DNA of 7,596 nt from Bacteroides sp. (GCA_019417975.1 DYCT01000043.1:1-7596), one strand, 5' to 3'; counted from the first letter of the stretch, positions 1 to 7,219 are shown. The notes: a model not told the origin generated them from the sequence alone. Numbers and translations are program-made.

Positions 1-104
1 GCACCTTCTTCTACAGCCTTTTCTGCCACTTTCCAAGCGATAGACTGTTCGTTCAATGCACCAAAAATAATACCTCTTTTACCTTTCAACAAATTGTAAC
101 TCAT
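1..104 (-). CDS. fabI: Enoyl-[acyl-carrier-protein] reductase FabI, N-terminal fragment (runs off the left edge)
   Basis: Reading the minus strand from the ATG at 104-102 gives 34 codons beginning MSYNLLKGKRGIIFGALNEQ and continuing SIAWKVAEKAVEEGA to the window edge with no stop. The stretch GALNEQSIA (residues 15-23) matches the modified Rossmann dinucleotide-binding loop of FabI, in which Gly is followed six residues later by Ser-Ile-Ala, unlike the GxxxGxG loop of classical short-chain dehydrogenases. FabI carries out the NADH-dependent last reduction of each fatty-acid elongation cycle in the cytosol. The catalytic Tyr and Lys lie outside the window, so activity cannot be judged. A perfect -7 promoter element lies about 28 bases upstream of the ATG. 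It is a housekeeping gene, divergent from and probably unrelated to the glycosidase genes beside it. Other short-chain dehydrogenases are possible but fit the loop less well. Confidence 0.9.
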   Translation of the reverse strand, partial: MSYNLLKGKRGIIFGALNEQSIAWKVAEKAVEEG

Positions 105-131
105 ACCTTATAAATATGTTAATTAAGTATG

Positions 132-139
132 CAAATATA
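132..139 (-). promoter_or_regulatory. Probable fabI promoter, Bacteroides -7 element
   Basis: On the minus strand this reads TATATTTG, a perfect match to the Bacteroides primary-sigma -7 consensus TAnnTTTG. It would start a transcript around 124-128, leaving a leader of about 20-25 bases before the fabI ATG at 104. I do not find a clear TTTG -33 box at the usual distance, although this box is often weak in Bacteroides. Confidence 0.6.
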
Positions 140-298
140 CAAAAAACAATTCTAATCCAGAGTATTATACTCAAAGAATTGCGTAAAAAGACGATTTTTC
201 CCCACATTCAGTACTAACAGAATAGGCCTAAAGAACAAACTAACTAAAAAATACACCATATCTAACAATATCTACACATAAGGAGTAAGTTGCGAATC

Positions 299-306
299 TA
301 TCTTTG
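299..306 (+). promoter_or_regulatory. Probable promoter of the GH28 gene, Bacteroides -7 element
   Basis: TATCTTTG is a perfect match to TAnnTTTG and is followed by CATC, a common look for Bacteroides promoters. Transcription would begin near 310-313, giving a leader of about 180 bases before the preferred start at 493. That is long enough to include the whole hairpin at 370-421. No good -33 TTTG box is seen near 275-280, so it may be weak or need an activator. Confidence 0.5.
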
Positions 307-369
307 CATCGAACAATTAAGAGGTTTTTTCATAGTATTTATAAAAGTTAGAATTAGGTTACATGATTT

Positions 370-421
370 TTATTAGCTCTCGTAAGCCACCCGTGAGGGC
401 AGCTTACGAATCGGCTAATAA
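370..421 (+). promoter_or_regulatory. Long imperfect hairpin with GNRA-type tetraloop in the GH28 5' leader
   Basis: Three stacked helices share one axis. The outer helix pairs TTATTAGC (370-377) with GCTAATAA (414-421), and a possible T378-G413 wobble extends it. The middle helix pairs TCGTAAGC (380-387) with GCTTACGA (402-409). The inner helix pairs CCC (390-392) with GGG (397-399) and closes on GTGA (393-396), a GNRA tetraloop in RNA. Small internal loops (CA opposite CA, and C379 opposite ATC 410-412) separate the helices. No T-run follows on either strand, so it is not an ordinary terminator. It lies downstream of the predicted transcription start and directly abuts the ATG at 421, so a role in mRNA stability or translation is possible. 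A DNA-level operator or a dispersed repeat are alternatives. It matches no RNA family I know. Confidence 0.6.
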
Positions 422-492
422 TGAAGAAGACTTCTAAAGTTGTTTTTAATAAGAATAATATTACATCTATTATAAATATACAAAAATTTACC

Positions 493-2109
493 ATGAATAT
501 GAAACTGAAAAAACACTTACTGCTCGTTATTGCCTGTTGCGCTCCTTGGCTATTCAGCTGTAATAACAATTCGACGGAAGATGCAGTAACTTCTATAAAT
601 GTAGACCCCTATAAAGATGTGCCTTTCGAAATGGAGAAAGTGCAACTACCGTCTTTCCCAAATTACAAAGTGTCTATCCTTGATTTCGGAGCTGTCGCTG
701 ATGGAGAAACATTAAATACAGAAGCCATCAACAAAGCAATTGCCGATGTAAACGAAAAAGGCGGAGGTACAGTTGTGATTCCTGAAGGATTATGGCTCTC
801 AGGTCCAATCGTACTACTCAGCAACGTCAACTTGCATACGGAATTAAATTCACTCATTGTATTTACCGACGACGTAAAAAGTTATCCAATTATCAAGACT
901 TCATTTGAAGGATTGGAAACACGTCGTTGCCAATCGCCTATATCAGCACGCAATGCCGAGAACATTGCTATCACCGGATATGGAACATTCGATGGTTCGG
1001 GCGACAGCTGGCGTCCAATAAAAAAAGACAAACTTACTACTCCTCAGTGGAATAAGTTAATCAAATCGGGAGGTGTCATCAGTACTGACGGAAAAGTGTG
1101 GTATCCCAGCGAAAAGTCCTACAAAGGAGCAATGGCTTGCAAGAACTTCAACAATCCGGAAGGAATCGAGACCGACGAAGAATGGGAAAGCATTCACGAC
1201 TGGTTGCGTCCGGTGATGCTCAACATCGTAAAATCAAAACGAGTTTTATTAGAAGGAATTACTTTCAAGAACTCGCCTAGCTGGTGTCTGCACCCGCTCT
1301 CTTGCGAACACATAACAATCAACAATGTAAGTGTATACAACCCATGGTATTCACAAAACGGTGATGCTTTGGATTTGGAATCTTGTAAAAACGCCCTAAT
1401 TACCAATTGTGTATTCGATGCAGGAGACGATGCCATCTGTATAAAATCAGGTAAAGACGAAGACGGTCGCCTCCGCGGTGAACCTTGCGAAAATGTCATT
1501 GTACGCAACAATACTGTTTTACACGGACACGGAGGTTTTGTAGTAGGTAGTGAAATGTCGGGAGGCGTAAAGAATATCTATGTAAGCGACTGTACTTTTT
1601 TGGGAACCGATGTAGGACTACGTTTCAAAAGTACACGCGGACGTGGAGGTATAGTAGAGGGTATCTACATCAATAATATCAACATGATAAATATTCCAAA
1701 CGAGCCTTTGTTGTTCGACTTGTTCTACGGTGGAAAAGCCCCGGATGAAGAAACCGATGATGACAAAGCTATAAACAAAGAAGAAGTTATGCCGCAAGTC
1801 ACTGAAGAAACTCCTACTTTCAAAGACATTTCCATCACCAATGTCACTTGCAAAGGTTCAGGACGTGCCATGTTCTTTAATGGTCTGCCGGAAATGCCAA
1901 TCAAAAATGTGAGCATCAAAAACATAATTATTACCGAAGCTAAAGAAGGTGCCGTATTAAACAACGCTGATGGTGTAAAAATGGAAAATGTGACAATCGC
2001 TTCACAAAAAGGCCCACAAGTGCGAATAAAGAATACAAGCAATGTAATCATCAACCAACAGAAAATAGAGAAAATCGGCACTGAAGAACAAGTTTTCAGT
2101 TTAAAATAG
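493..2109 (+). CDS. Glycoside hydrolase family 28 (polygalacturonase-like) lipoprotein
   Basis: This 538-residue protein resembles GH28 pectinases, which are inverting right-handed beta-helix enzymes that hydrolyse galacturonan or rhamnogalacturonan bonds. Numbered from the ATG at 493, it opens with a lipoprotein signal (MNMKLKKH, a hydrophobic stretch, then LFSC with the lipidated Cys at 23). The mature protein is therefore membrane-anchored, probably in the outer membrane. The family motifs appear in order: NGD (Asp 291), GDD (Asp 312 and 313), GHGG (His 346) and RFK (Arg 377, Lys 379). The first is NGD rather than the NTD of classical endo-polygalacturonases. The early LDFGAVADG motif (around 63-71) is typical of the fold. 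The frame is open from an ATG at 421, which would add 24 low-complexity residues ahead of the signal. I choose 493 (499 is also possible) because that start gives a normal signal peptide. Endo versus exo action cannot be read from sequence. DUF4861 gene follows after 120 bases. Confidence 0.9.
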   Translation: MNMKLKKHLLLVIACCAPWLFSCNNNSTEDAVTSINVDPYKDVPFEMEKVQLPSFPNYKVSILDFGAVADGETLNTEAINKAIADVNEKGGGTVVIPEGLWLSGPIVLLSNVNLHTELNSLIVFTDDVKSYPIIKTSFEGLETRRCQSPISARNAENIAITGYGTFDGSGDSWRPIKKDKLTTPQWNKLIKSGGVISTDGKVWYPSEKSYKGAMACKNFNNPEGIETDEEWESIHDWLRPVMLNIVKSKRVLLEGITFKNSPSWCLHPLSCEHITINNVSVYNPWYSQNGDALDLESCKNALITNCVFDAGDDAICIKSGKDEDGRLRGEPCENVIVRNNTVLHGHGGFVVGSEMSGGVKNIYVSDCTFLGTDVGLRFKSTRGRGGIVEGIYINNINMINIPNEPLLFDLFYGGKAPDEETDDDKAINKEEVMPQVTEETPTFKDISITNVTCKGSGRAMFFNGLPEMPIKNVSIKNIIITEAKEGAVLNNADGVKMENVTIASQKGPQVRIKNTSNVIINQQKIEKIGTEEQVFSLK

Positions 2110-2142
2110 GTCAGTATAGAAGCAGCAAAGCTGCATCAATCA

Positions 2143-2198
2143 GGAGACGTATAATCTAAGAGAAGTCTATCAAACTATCAAAAGATTATACGTCTTTT
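2143..2198 (+). terminator. Terminator-like hairpin after the GH28 gene
   Basis: GACGTATAATCT (2146-2157) is perfectly complementary to AGATTATACGTC (2183-2194). Pairs at 2143-2145 with 2195-2197 extend the stem to about 15, counting wobbles. The 3' arm runs into TTTTCCCTTTT. This looks like a rho-independent terminator on the plus strand starting about 35 bases after the GH28 stop. The loop is unusually long (about 25 bases) and the stem is AT-rich, so it may be leaky and let some transcription into the DUF4861 gene. A small hairpin (GCAGC, AAA, GCTGC at 2122-2134) lies just before it. Confidence 0.6.
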
Positions 2199-2229
2199 CC
2201 CTTTTATCACCTTAAAAGCATATATCTCC

Positions 2230-3444
2230 ATGAAAAAACAAACATTCGTCCTACTGTTAGCTCTCCTATTCTCTATCCAAGTACAAGCGTCAGAAAAGAC
2301 CATCAAGCTGGAAATAATTAACAACTGGGAACACGCACAGACAGATGCTCCTATTGCGATTCAGCTCAATCAAATCAAAACAAAATTTCTCATTAAGTCG
2401 GCTATCGTCATGGACGGAGAACACGAAATTGCTTGTCAACTCGACGATTTAAACAACGACCATCGTCCAGACGAACTTGCCTTTGTTATTGACATCCCTG
2501 CCCACAGCACCAAGACCTTGTCAATAACATTCCATTCCGACAAATCTCAAAAAGCGTACAAACCCCGAGTATATGCCATGATGATGATGCGAGATGTGAA
2601 AAAGGGGAAACATCAACCGATACAATCGCTTACTATTCCAGGCACAAGCAACGTTTACAACTTTGTATATCCACACGGACCGGCATTCGAATCGGAATTG
2701 GTTGCCTATCGTATTTACTTCAACGCCAAACAAACCCTCGATCCCTATGGGAAGTTTCAAAAAAGATTGGAATTGGAAGCATCCGGTTTCTACCCCAATG
2801 ACGAACAGCTGTCCAATAGCTTTGGTGATGACGTACTCCGCGTATTCGACAGTTGCGGACCAGGTACCCTCAAAGGATGGGACGGAACAAAAGCAACTCA
2901 CATCACTAATCTCAACACACGCACCGAACGTATTGTAGCTTACGGTCCTATCCGTACCATTGTAGAAGTTGTTGATGAAGGATGGCGCTATCATGACTCA
3001 CAACTTACCATGACTACACGCTACACCCTATATGCCGGCCATCGTGATGTAGAAGTCAACGTGTTTTTTGAAGAACCTCTGAAAGAGGAAACGTTCTGTA
3101 CCGGTGTACAACGAATAGTAAACTGCGAATCTTATTCAGACCATCAAGGGCTCATTGCCTGTTGGGGAACCGATTGGCCAGTAAATGACACCGTCAAATA
3201 TGCAAAAGAGACTGTAGGATTGGCCACTTGTATCCCTCAGAAATACATCCATAAAGAGACAAGCGACCCAGCCAACCTATTGTATCTAATAAAAGCCCCC
3301 AAACAGGAAAGTTTCAGTTACCACTTAATGTTTACTTCTACCAAAGAAACATTCGGATACAAAACACCTGAAGAATGGTTTGCATACACTCGTCTTTGGA
3401 AAGAACAACTCTTACATCCTTGCCTTGTCAAAATCAAAAGATAA
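2230..3444 (+). CDS. Secreted DUF4861-family protein, probable carbohydrate-degradation role
   Basis: This 404-residue protein begins with a Sec signal peptide (MKKQTFVLLLALLF, then IQVQA with probable cleavage after Ala 20), so it is periplasmic or secreted. The central region resembles DUF4861 proteins as I recall them: HGPAFESELVAYRIYF (about 149-164), then YGKFQKRLELE and FYPNDEQL, then FGDDVLR and LKGWDG. The carboxyl end has a Trp-rich WFAYTRLWKEQLLHP stretch common in the family. The length fits a full-length member. I know no firmly established activity for this family and assign none; members often sit with pectin or other polysaccharide-degrading genes, which agrees with the GH28 gene directly upstream. 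I see no separate TAnnTTTG promoter in the 120-base gap, so read-through from the GH28 gene is plausible despite the hairpin there. Four consecutive ATG codons occur at 2578-2589. Confidence 0.8.
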   Translation: MKKQTFVLLLALLFSIQVQASEKTIKLEIINNWEHAQTDAPIAIQLNQIKTKFLIKSAIVMDGEHEIACQLDDLNNDHRPDELAFVIDIPAHSTKTLSITFHSDKSQKAYKPRVYAMMMMRDVKKGKHQPIQSLTIPGTSNVYNFVYPHGPAFESELVAYRIYFNAKQTLDPYGKFQKRLELEASGFYPNDEQLSNSFGDDVLRVFDSCGPGTLKGWDGTKATHITNLNTRTERIVAYGPIRTIVEVVDEGWRYHDSQLTMTTRYTLYAGHRDVEVNVFFEEPLKEETFCTGVQRIVNCESYSDHQGLIACWGTDWPVNDTVKYAKETVGLATCIPQKYIHKETSDPANLLYLIKAPKQESFSYHLMFTSTKETFGYKTPEEWFAYTRLWKEQLLHPCLVKIKR

Positions 3445-3485
3445 AGGCTATCTTTGAGGGGGCTTCTCTCTCAAAGATAGCCTTT
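3443..3485. terminator. Bidirectional terminator between convergent operons
   Basis: The 16-base arm AAAGGCTATCTTTGAG (3443-3458) is perfectly complementary to CTCAAAGATAGCCTTT (3470-3485). Part of the loop (GGGG with CTTCTCT) can pair further through G-C and wobble pairs, leaving a very small loop. It overlaps the last two bases of the TAA stop of the DUF4861 gene and ends 13 bases before the final codon of the minus-strand GH20 gene. It can therefore end transcripts from both sides. T-rich sequence follows on the minus strand (CCTTTATCTTTTG); on the plus strand only the TTT at the end of the arm is present. Confidence 0.85.
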
Positions 3486-3498
3486 GGGCTCAACTATT

Positions 3499-5592
3499 TC
3501 ACTTCACTACAATCTCGTCTGTAAAGACCCAACCTCCATATTGAGGTGAAGCAGTGGCTTTAAAACGGATATAGCGAGCACGAGCCTGGCCTTGCCATTG
3601 TACCGTTTCAAACGAATAGGTACGACTCATATCTACGCCTCTGTTTTCCTGCTTCAACTCGCGAAACTGCCGGTTGTCGTCCGAAGCTTCTATACAGATA
3701 AAAGCAGGCAAATATACTTCGGCACCGGTCACTTGCAAGAAATCAGCCGAAATACTTTCAATGTCTGTAATCTGTCCCATATCCACCACTACATCCAGAC
3801 GCCCTTTCGAAATAAATCCCTGCCAAGCACCATCATTATAAGTCCAGTCGCCACGTCGTCCATCGGTTAAAGTTTCTGCTCCGTTAGCCGGATAAGCCGA
3901 ACTATATGGTGTAACATACTGTACCGGCTTATGCAGAGCTAAATGTTTCACCGGCTGCAATGATTCGGGACGATGCCCTACTTCCTTTTTTAGCTCAAAT
4001 GGATTATATCCTGCTTGTTTCAGATATTCCACTTCCTGCAAAGCCCGTTGATGAAATCCGTTCCAATTCTTTCGCTGAGGAACAGACCAGGCAACCTCTG
4101 CCAAAGCCATCGCACGTGGATAAATCATATACTCGGCATGTGCCGAATCGGGAACATACTCCGTCCATAGGTTACATTGCACCCCTTCTATCCGCTTTGC
4201 TTGAACAATCGTAAGCGAATCGGGCACGGGGTTGTAGGAATAAACCTTTTCCAAAGGTAGATAACCTCCGATGGCTTCGGGTTGAGTAGGAGGAGCATCT
4301 TGATAACTGTCTATATAACAGAATGCGCCCGGAGTCATCACCGCCTTACTTCCTGCTCGAACCGCTGCCAGACCTCCCTGTTCTCCTCTCCACGACATCA
4401 CCATAGAGCTGCCCGGAACAAAATTGCCTTGTAATATTTCATCCCATCCCAATAATTTCCGACCATGTGCATTCAGATAAGCTCCGATTCGGTTGATAAG
4501 ATAACGTTGCAATTCATCAACATCGGACAGCTGTTCCTCGGCCATCCGTTTCAGACAAGCCGGACAAGTCTTCCATGCTTGTTTCCCGGCCTCATCGCCA
4601 CCAATATGAATATATTCGGACGGGAAAAGCGCCATCACTTCGTCCAACACATCTTGCAAGAACCGGAATGTTTCTTCTTTTCCTACACAAAAGTCAGCAT
4701 TGCAATATGGTTTCCCCACACACGAAAGTTCAGGATAAGCAGCCAATACTTCTTCGGAATGAGAAGGCATTTCGATTTCCGGAATTATTGTGATGTAATG
4801 TTGTTGTGCATAATCCACAATCTCGCGAATATCCTCTTGGGTATAATAGCCTCCATACTTATCCGATGAATCATCGGCTGATACATACAGCCGGTTTCCA
4901 TTCCACCAAACTTTCCACTTGGCATGTGTACGCCAAGCAGCCATCTCTGTCAATCGCGGATATTTTTTGATTTCCAAGCGCCAACCGGCAGCATCGGTCA
5001 GATGCAAATGCAACCGATTTATCTTGTAACGTGCCAATGCATCGATTTGCTTCTTGACAAACTCTTTTGAAAAGAAATGACGCGATACATCAAGCATCAT
5101 CCCTCGATAGGGGAAACGAGGTTCATCCTTTATATCTGTCACAGGAAGCGTTCCCTCAATCGTCAACAGTTGCACCAGTGTTTGTGCACCATAATAGAGT
5201 CCGGCACCGCTTAAGGCTTCTACTAAAATCCGTTTGGGAGTAACAGACAAATAATAGCTTTCTGATGAAGAGAAACGTGTACTATCTGTTACGATACAAA
5301 ACTGCATCCGTGTACGCAATGGCTTTCCACTGCGTTCAATCCGTGTTGGCAACACCTGCAACACGTCACCGATATACTGCGCCTCATCCTCTGCCACATT
5401 TGTATACCACCAAGTAGAAGAGCGAAACTTAAAACATCCTTCCCCCTGTTCACAGATAGCAGGCATAGGGATAACTGTTTGTCCCGTGGCAGAAAGTCCT
5501 ACCAAGAGCACTCCCCACAACAAAATCCAACGAGACAAACAGTTTCTATAATTCAAGCGTCCATTAAGGGATTTTATCCAATTTTGCTTCAT
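3499..5592 (-). CDS. Beta-N-acetylhexosaminidase, GH20, with C-terminal F5/8 type C domain
   Basis: This 697-residue enzyme belongs to GH20, which removes terminal beta-GlcNAc or beta-GalNAc by substrate-assisted catalysis. A long basic N-region of about 21 residues precedes a hydrophobic segment (WILLWGVLLVGLSATGQ, 22-38), indicating Sec export with cleavage near residue 37-38. No lipobox Cys is seen, so the protein is probably periplasmic or released. A GH20 N-terminal domain (about 40-160) is followed by the catalytic barrel. That barrel carries Arg 163 (PYRG), HLHLTD (195-200), the catalytic Asp 333-Glu 334 pair in HIGGDE, GWDE (382-385), SWRG (Trp 401) and LWTEY (475-479). Residues 275-278 read MPSH where MPGH or LPGH is usual. 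Residues about 553-697 look like a discoidin (F5/8 type C) sugar-binding fold, with NGAETLTDG and ARYIRFKA. The start ATG lies inside the upstream GH20 gene (29-base overlap, other frame), so translation is probably coupled. It is the last gene of its operon. Confidence 0.93.
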   Translation of the reverse strand: MKQNWIKSLNGRLNYRNCLSRWILLWGVLLVGLSATGQTVIPMPAICEQGEGCFKFRSSTWWYTNVAEDEAQYIGDVLQVLPTRIERSGKPLRTRMQFCIVTDSTRFSSSESYYLSVTPKRILVEALSGAGLYYGAQTLVQLLTIEGTLPVTDIKDEPRFPYRGMMLDVSRHFFSKEFVKKQIDALARYKINRLHLHLTDAAGWRLEIKKYPRLTEMAAWRTHAKWKVWWNGNRLYVSADDSSDKYGGYYTQEDIREIVDYAQQHYITIIPEIEMPSHSEEVLAAYPELSCVGKPYCNADFCVGKEETFRFLQDVLDEVMALFPSEYIHIGGDEAGKQAWKTCPACLKRMAEEQLSDVDELQRYLINRIGAYLNAHGRKLLGWDEILQGNFVPGSSMVMSWRGEQGGLAAVRAGSKAVMTPGAFCYIDSYQDAPPTQPEAIGGYLPLEKVYSYNPVPDSLTIVQAKRIEGVQCNLWTEYVPDSAHAEYMIYPRAMALAEVAWSVPQRKNWNGFHQRALQEVEYLKQAGYNPFELKKEVGHRPESLQPVKHLALHKPVQYVTPYSSAYPANGAETLTDGRRGDWTYNDGAWQGFISKGRLDVVVDMGQITDIESISADFLQVTGAEVYLPAFICIEASDDNRQFRELKQENRGVDMSRTYSFETVQWQGQARARYIRFKATASPQYGGWVFTDEIVVK

Positions 5593-7219
5593 CCAACACC
5601 TCCGGTTTTAATTCAGCATGGTTGTAACCTTGTACATCATACCAATTGACAAGTTTCGGCAAACGAACTTTGAAATCGGCATAATCTTTTTTCGCAGCAT
5701 CGGTCCATTGTGTTTCACACAAAGCAGCCCAACGAGGCAATACCATATACTGTGCATGGCTGAATGTAGGAATATATTCGGTCCACAAGTTGGCCTGAAC
5801 ACCCCAGATGTATTGTTGTTCTTCGGGTGTAAACGCATCGGATGCAGGTTCATAATTATAAACCTTCTCCACTGGCAGATAGCCACCGATAGCCAAAGGC
5901 TCGTTATCGAAATCGCTCGACTGATAATGGTCGAAATACATAAACTCGTTTGGAGTCATGATGACTTGATGTTTTTCACGAGCAGCAATCACACCTCCTG
6001 ATTCACCTCTCCAAGACATTACGATAGCATTTGGAGCCAATCCGCCTTCCAAGATTTCATCCCAACCAATCATTTTGCGACCATGAGCATTCAAGAATTT
6101 CTCCATATGGTTGATTACATAGCTCTGCAAACGCTCTTCTTTCGAATGCTCTTTATCCGATTTCAAGCCCAAAGCCTTGATACGTGCCTGACATTTCGGA
6201 CAAGTAGCCCATTTACTCTTCGGACACTCGTCACCACCTACATGGAAATATTCCGATGGGAACACATCCATCAGCTCGGTAAACACATCTTCCAAGAATG
6301 TATATATCGCATCATTGCCGGCACAAAGCACATTGTCCGAAACACCCCATTGAGTCCATACTTCATACGGACCACCTGTACATCCCAACTCAGGATAAGC
6401 AGCCAATACGGCCTGCATGTGTCCTGGAAGGTCGATTTCCGGAATCACATTAATGTAACGTTCTGCTGCATAAGCCACAACATCTTTCAACTCTTCTTGA
6501 GTAAAGCAACCACTGTATGGGATACCATCATATTTACCTGAGTTGCGACCAATCACTGTTTCCTTACGGTGAGATGAGATTTCTTTCAGCTTCGGATATT
6601 TCTTTATTTCCACACGCCATCCTTGGTCGTCGGTCAGATGCCAATGCAGATAATTCATATTATGTAAAGCCATCATATCAATGTATGTCTTCACCTCTTC
6701 TACCGTAAAGAAATGGCGGCTGACATCAAAATGTGCACCACGATAAGCGAAACGAGGGCTATCTGCGATAGTAACTGCCGGAAGGGCTACCACTTCACCA
6801 GGAGCCACCGGAAGTGACTTACGCAAAGTCTGGATACCATAGAATACACCTGCTGCAGAAGGAGCTGAAATCTGTACTCCCTTATCCGATACTGTCAACT
6901 GATAAGCCTCTGGATTTTCATTTCCCAAGCCCAAAGTCAAGCTGATTACATTTTCGCCGGTAGCTCCCGCTACGATGCCAAAGTTTTTTCCTGTAGCGGT
7001 TTTCAGATATTCAGCCAAAAACGCTGCATTGCGATGCATCTGTTCGTCGCCTTCGGGATAGCCAATCTTCACACCCGATTTCAGTACAAATGGTTTTGCC
7101 TCAACGATAGCTACACTCTGAGGCAAAGGGATAACTCCGTAATCTGCCTGCTGGGTAGGCGTAGGATTACATGACATCAACAAACCGGCCATAGCCAGCA
7201 TTCCTAAATAATGTTTCAT
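5564..7219 (-). CDS. Beta-N-acetylhexosaminidase, GH20, lipoprotein
   Basis: This 551-residue enzyme is a second GH20 hexosaminidase, with the same domain order as its downstream neighbour but no extra C-terminal domain. The signal is a lipoprotein type (MKHYLGMLAMAGLLMSC, lipidated Cys 17), so it should be membrane-anchored. The GH20b-like N-terminal domain spans about 28-150. The barrel then shows FAYRG (Arg 160), LHWHLTDDQGWR (191-202), DLPGH (His 267), the catalytic Asp 330-Glu 331 in HVGGDE, GWDEI (385-389), MSWRG (Trp 403) and LWTEY (478-482). Cysteines at 332, 340 and 343 follow the active site; the other GH20 keeps only the last two, as CPAC. All key catalytic residues are present. 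The start is 35 bases after the stop of the preceding mannosidase-like gene, with no promoter motif in the gap, which points to one operon. The likely substrate is terminal GlcNAc or GalNAc on host glycans, inferred from context. Confidence 0.95.
   Translation of the reverse strand: MKHYLGMLAMAGLLMSCNPTPTQQADYGVIPLPQSVAIVEAKPFVLKSGVKIGYPEGDEQMHRNAAFLAEYLKTATGKNFGIVAGATGENVISLTLGLGNENPEAYQLTVSDKGVQISAPSAAGVFYGIQTLRKSLPVAPGEVVALPAVTIADSPRFAYRGAHFDVSRHFFTVEEVKTYIDMMALHNMNYLHWHLTDDQGWRVEIKKYPKLKEISSHRKETVIGRNSGKYDGIPYSGCFTQEELKDVVAYAAERYINVIPEIDLPGHMQAVLAAYPELGCTGGPYEVWTQWGVSDNVLCAGNDAIYTFLEDVFTELMDVFPSEYFHVGGDECPKSKWATCPKCQARIKALGLKSDKEHSKEERLQSYVINHMEKFLNAHGRKMIGWDEILEGGLAPNAIVMSWRGESGGVIAAREKHQVIMTPNEFMYFDHYQSSDFDNEPLAIGGYLPVEKVYNYEPASDAFTPEEQQYIWGVQANLWTEYIPTFSHAQYMVLPRWAALCETQWTDAAKKDYADFKVRLPKLVNWYDVQGYNHAELKPEVLDEAKLDKIP

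Larger units (their letters stand above)
105..492. other. Divergent intergenic region between fabI and the GH28 gene
   Basis: This AT-rich stretch has no coding sequence I can support. It contains a minus-strand promoter for fabI (132-139), a plus-strand promoter (299-306), and a strong imperfect hairpin (370-421) in what would be the GH28 leader. The open frame does run back from 493 to an ATG at 421, but the intervening 24 residues are low-complexity and lie ahead of a complete lipoprotein signal, so I treat 421-492 as leader. I see nothing recognisable in 140-298. Confidence 0.6.

Noticed and set aside
370..421. Reading the leader hairpin as a transcription terminator
   Set aside because: Neither strand has a T-run after the stem, and both flanking genes point away from it, so there is no upstream gene to terminate.
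435..442. TAAAGTTG as a second promoter closer to the GH28 start
   Set aside because: It misses the -7 consensus at one of six fixed positions and has no -33 box; the perfect match at 299-306 is preferred.
354..569. 71-codon minus-strand open frame over the GH28 leader and signal region
   Set aside because: It reads across the hairpin and the reverse of the signal sequence, has no family resemblance, and is best explained as a by-product of AT-rich sequence.
1194..1511. 105-codon minus-strand open frame inside the GH28 gene
   Set aside because: It lies wholly antisense to a strong GH28 coding sequence with all its motifs and resembles no known protein.
2521..2994. 157-codon minus-strand open frame inside the DUF4861 gene
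   Set aside because: It is antisense to a well-supported coding sequence; there is no promoter, start context or recognisable motif.
6083..6541. 152-codon plus-strand open frame inside the lipoprotein GH20 gene
   Set aside because: It is antisense to conserved GH20 sequence. A similar plus-strand frame at 4465-4869 lies opposite the matching part of the other GH20 gene, which shows that both come from conserved GH20 codons, not from a real gene.
3499..7219. Recent duplication of the two GH20 genes
   Set aside because: The proteins share motifs and order but differ through most of their length, in signal type and in the C-terminal domain, so any duplication is old.
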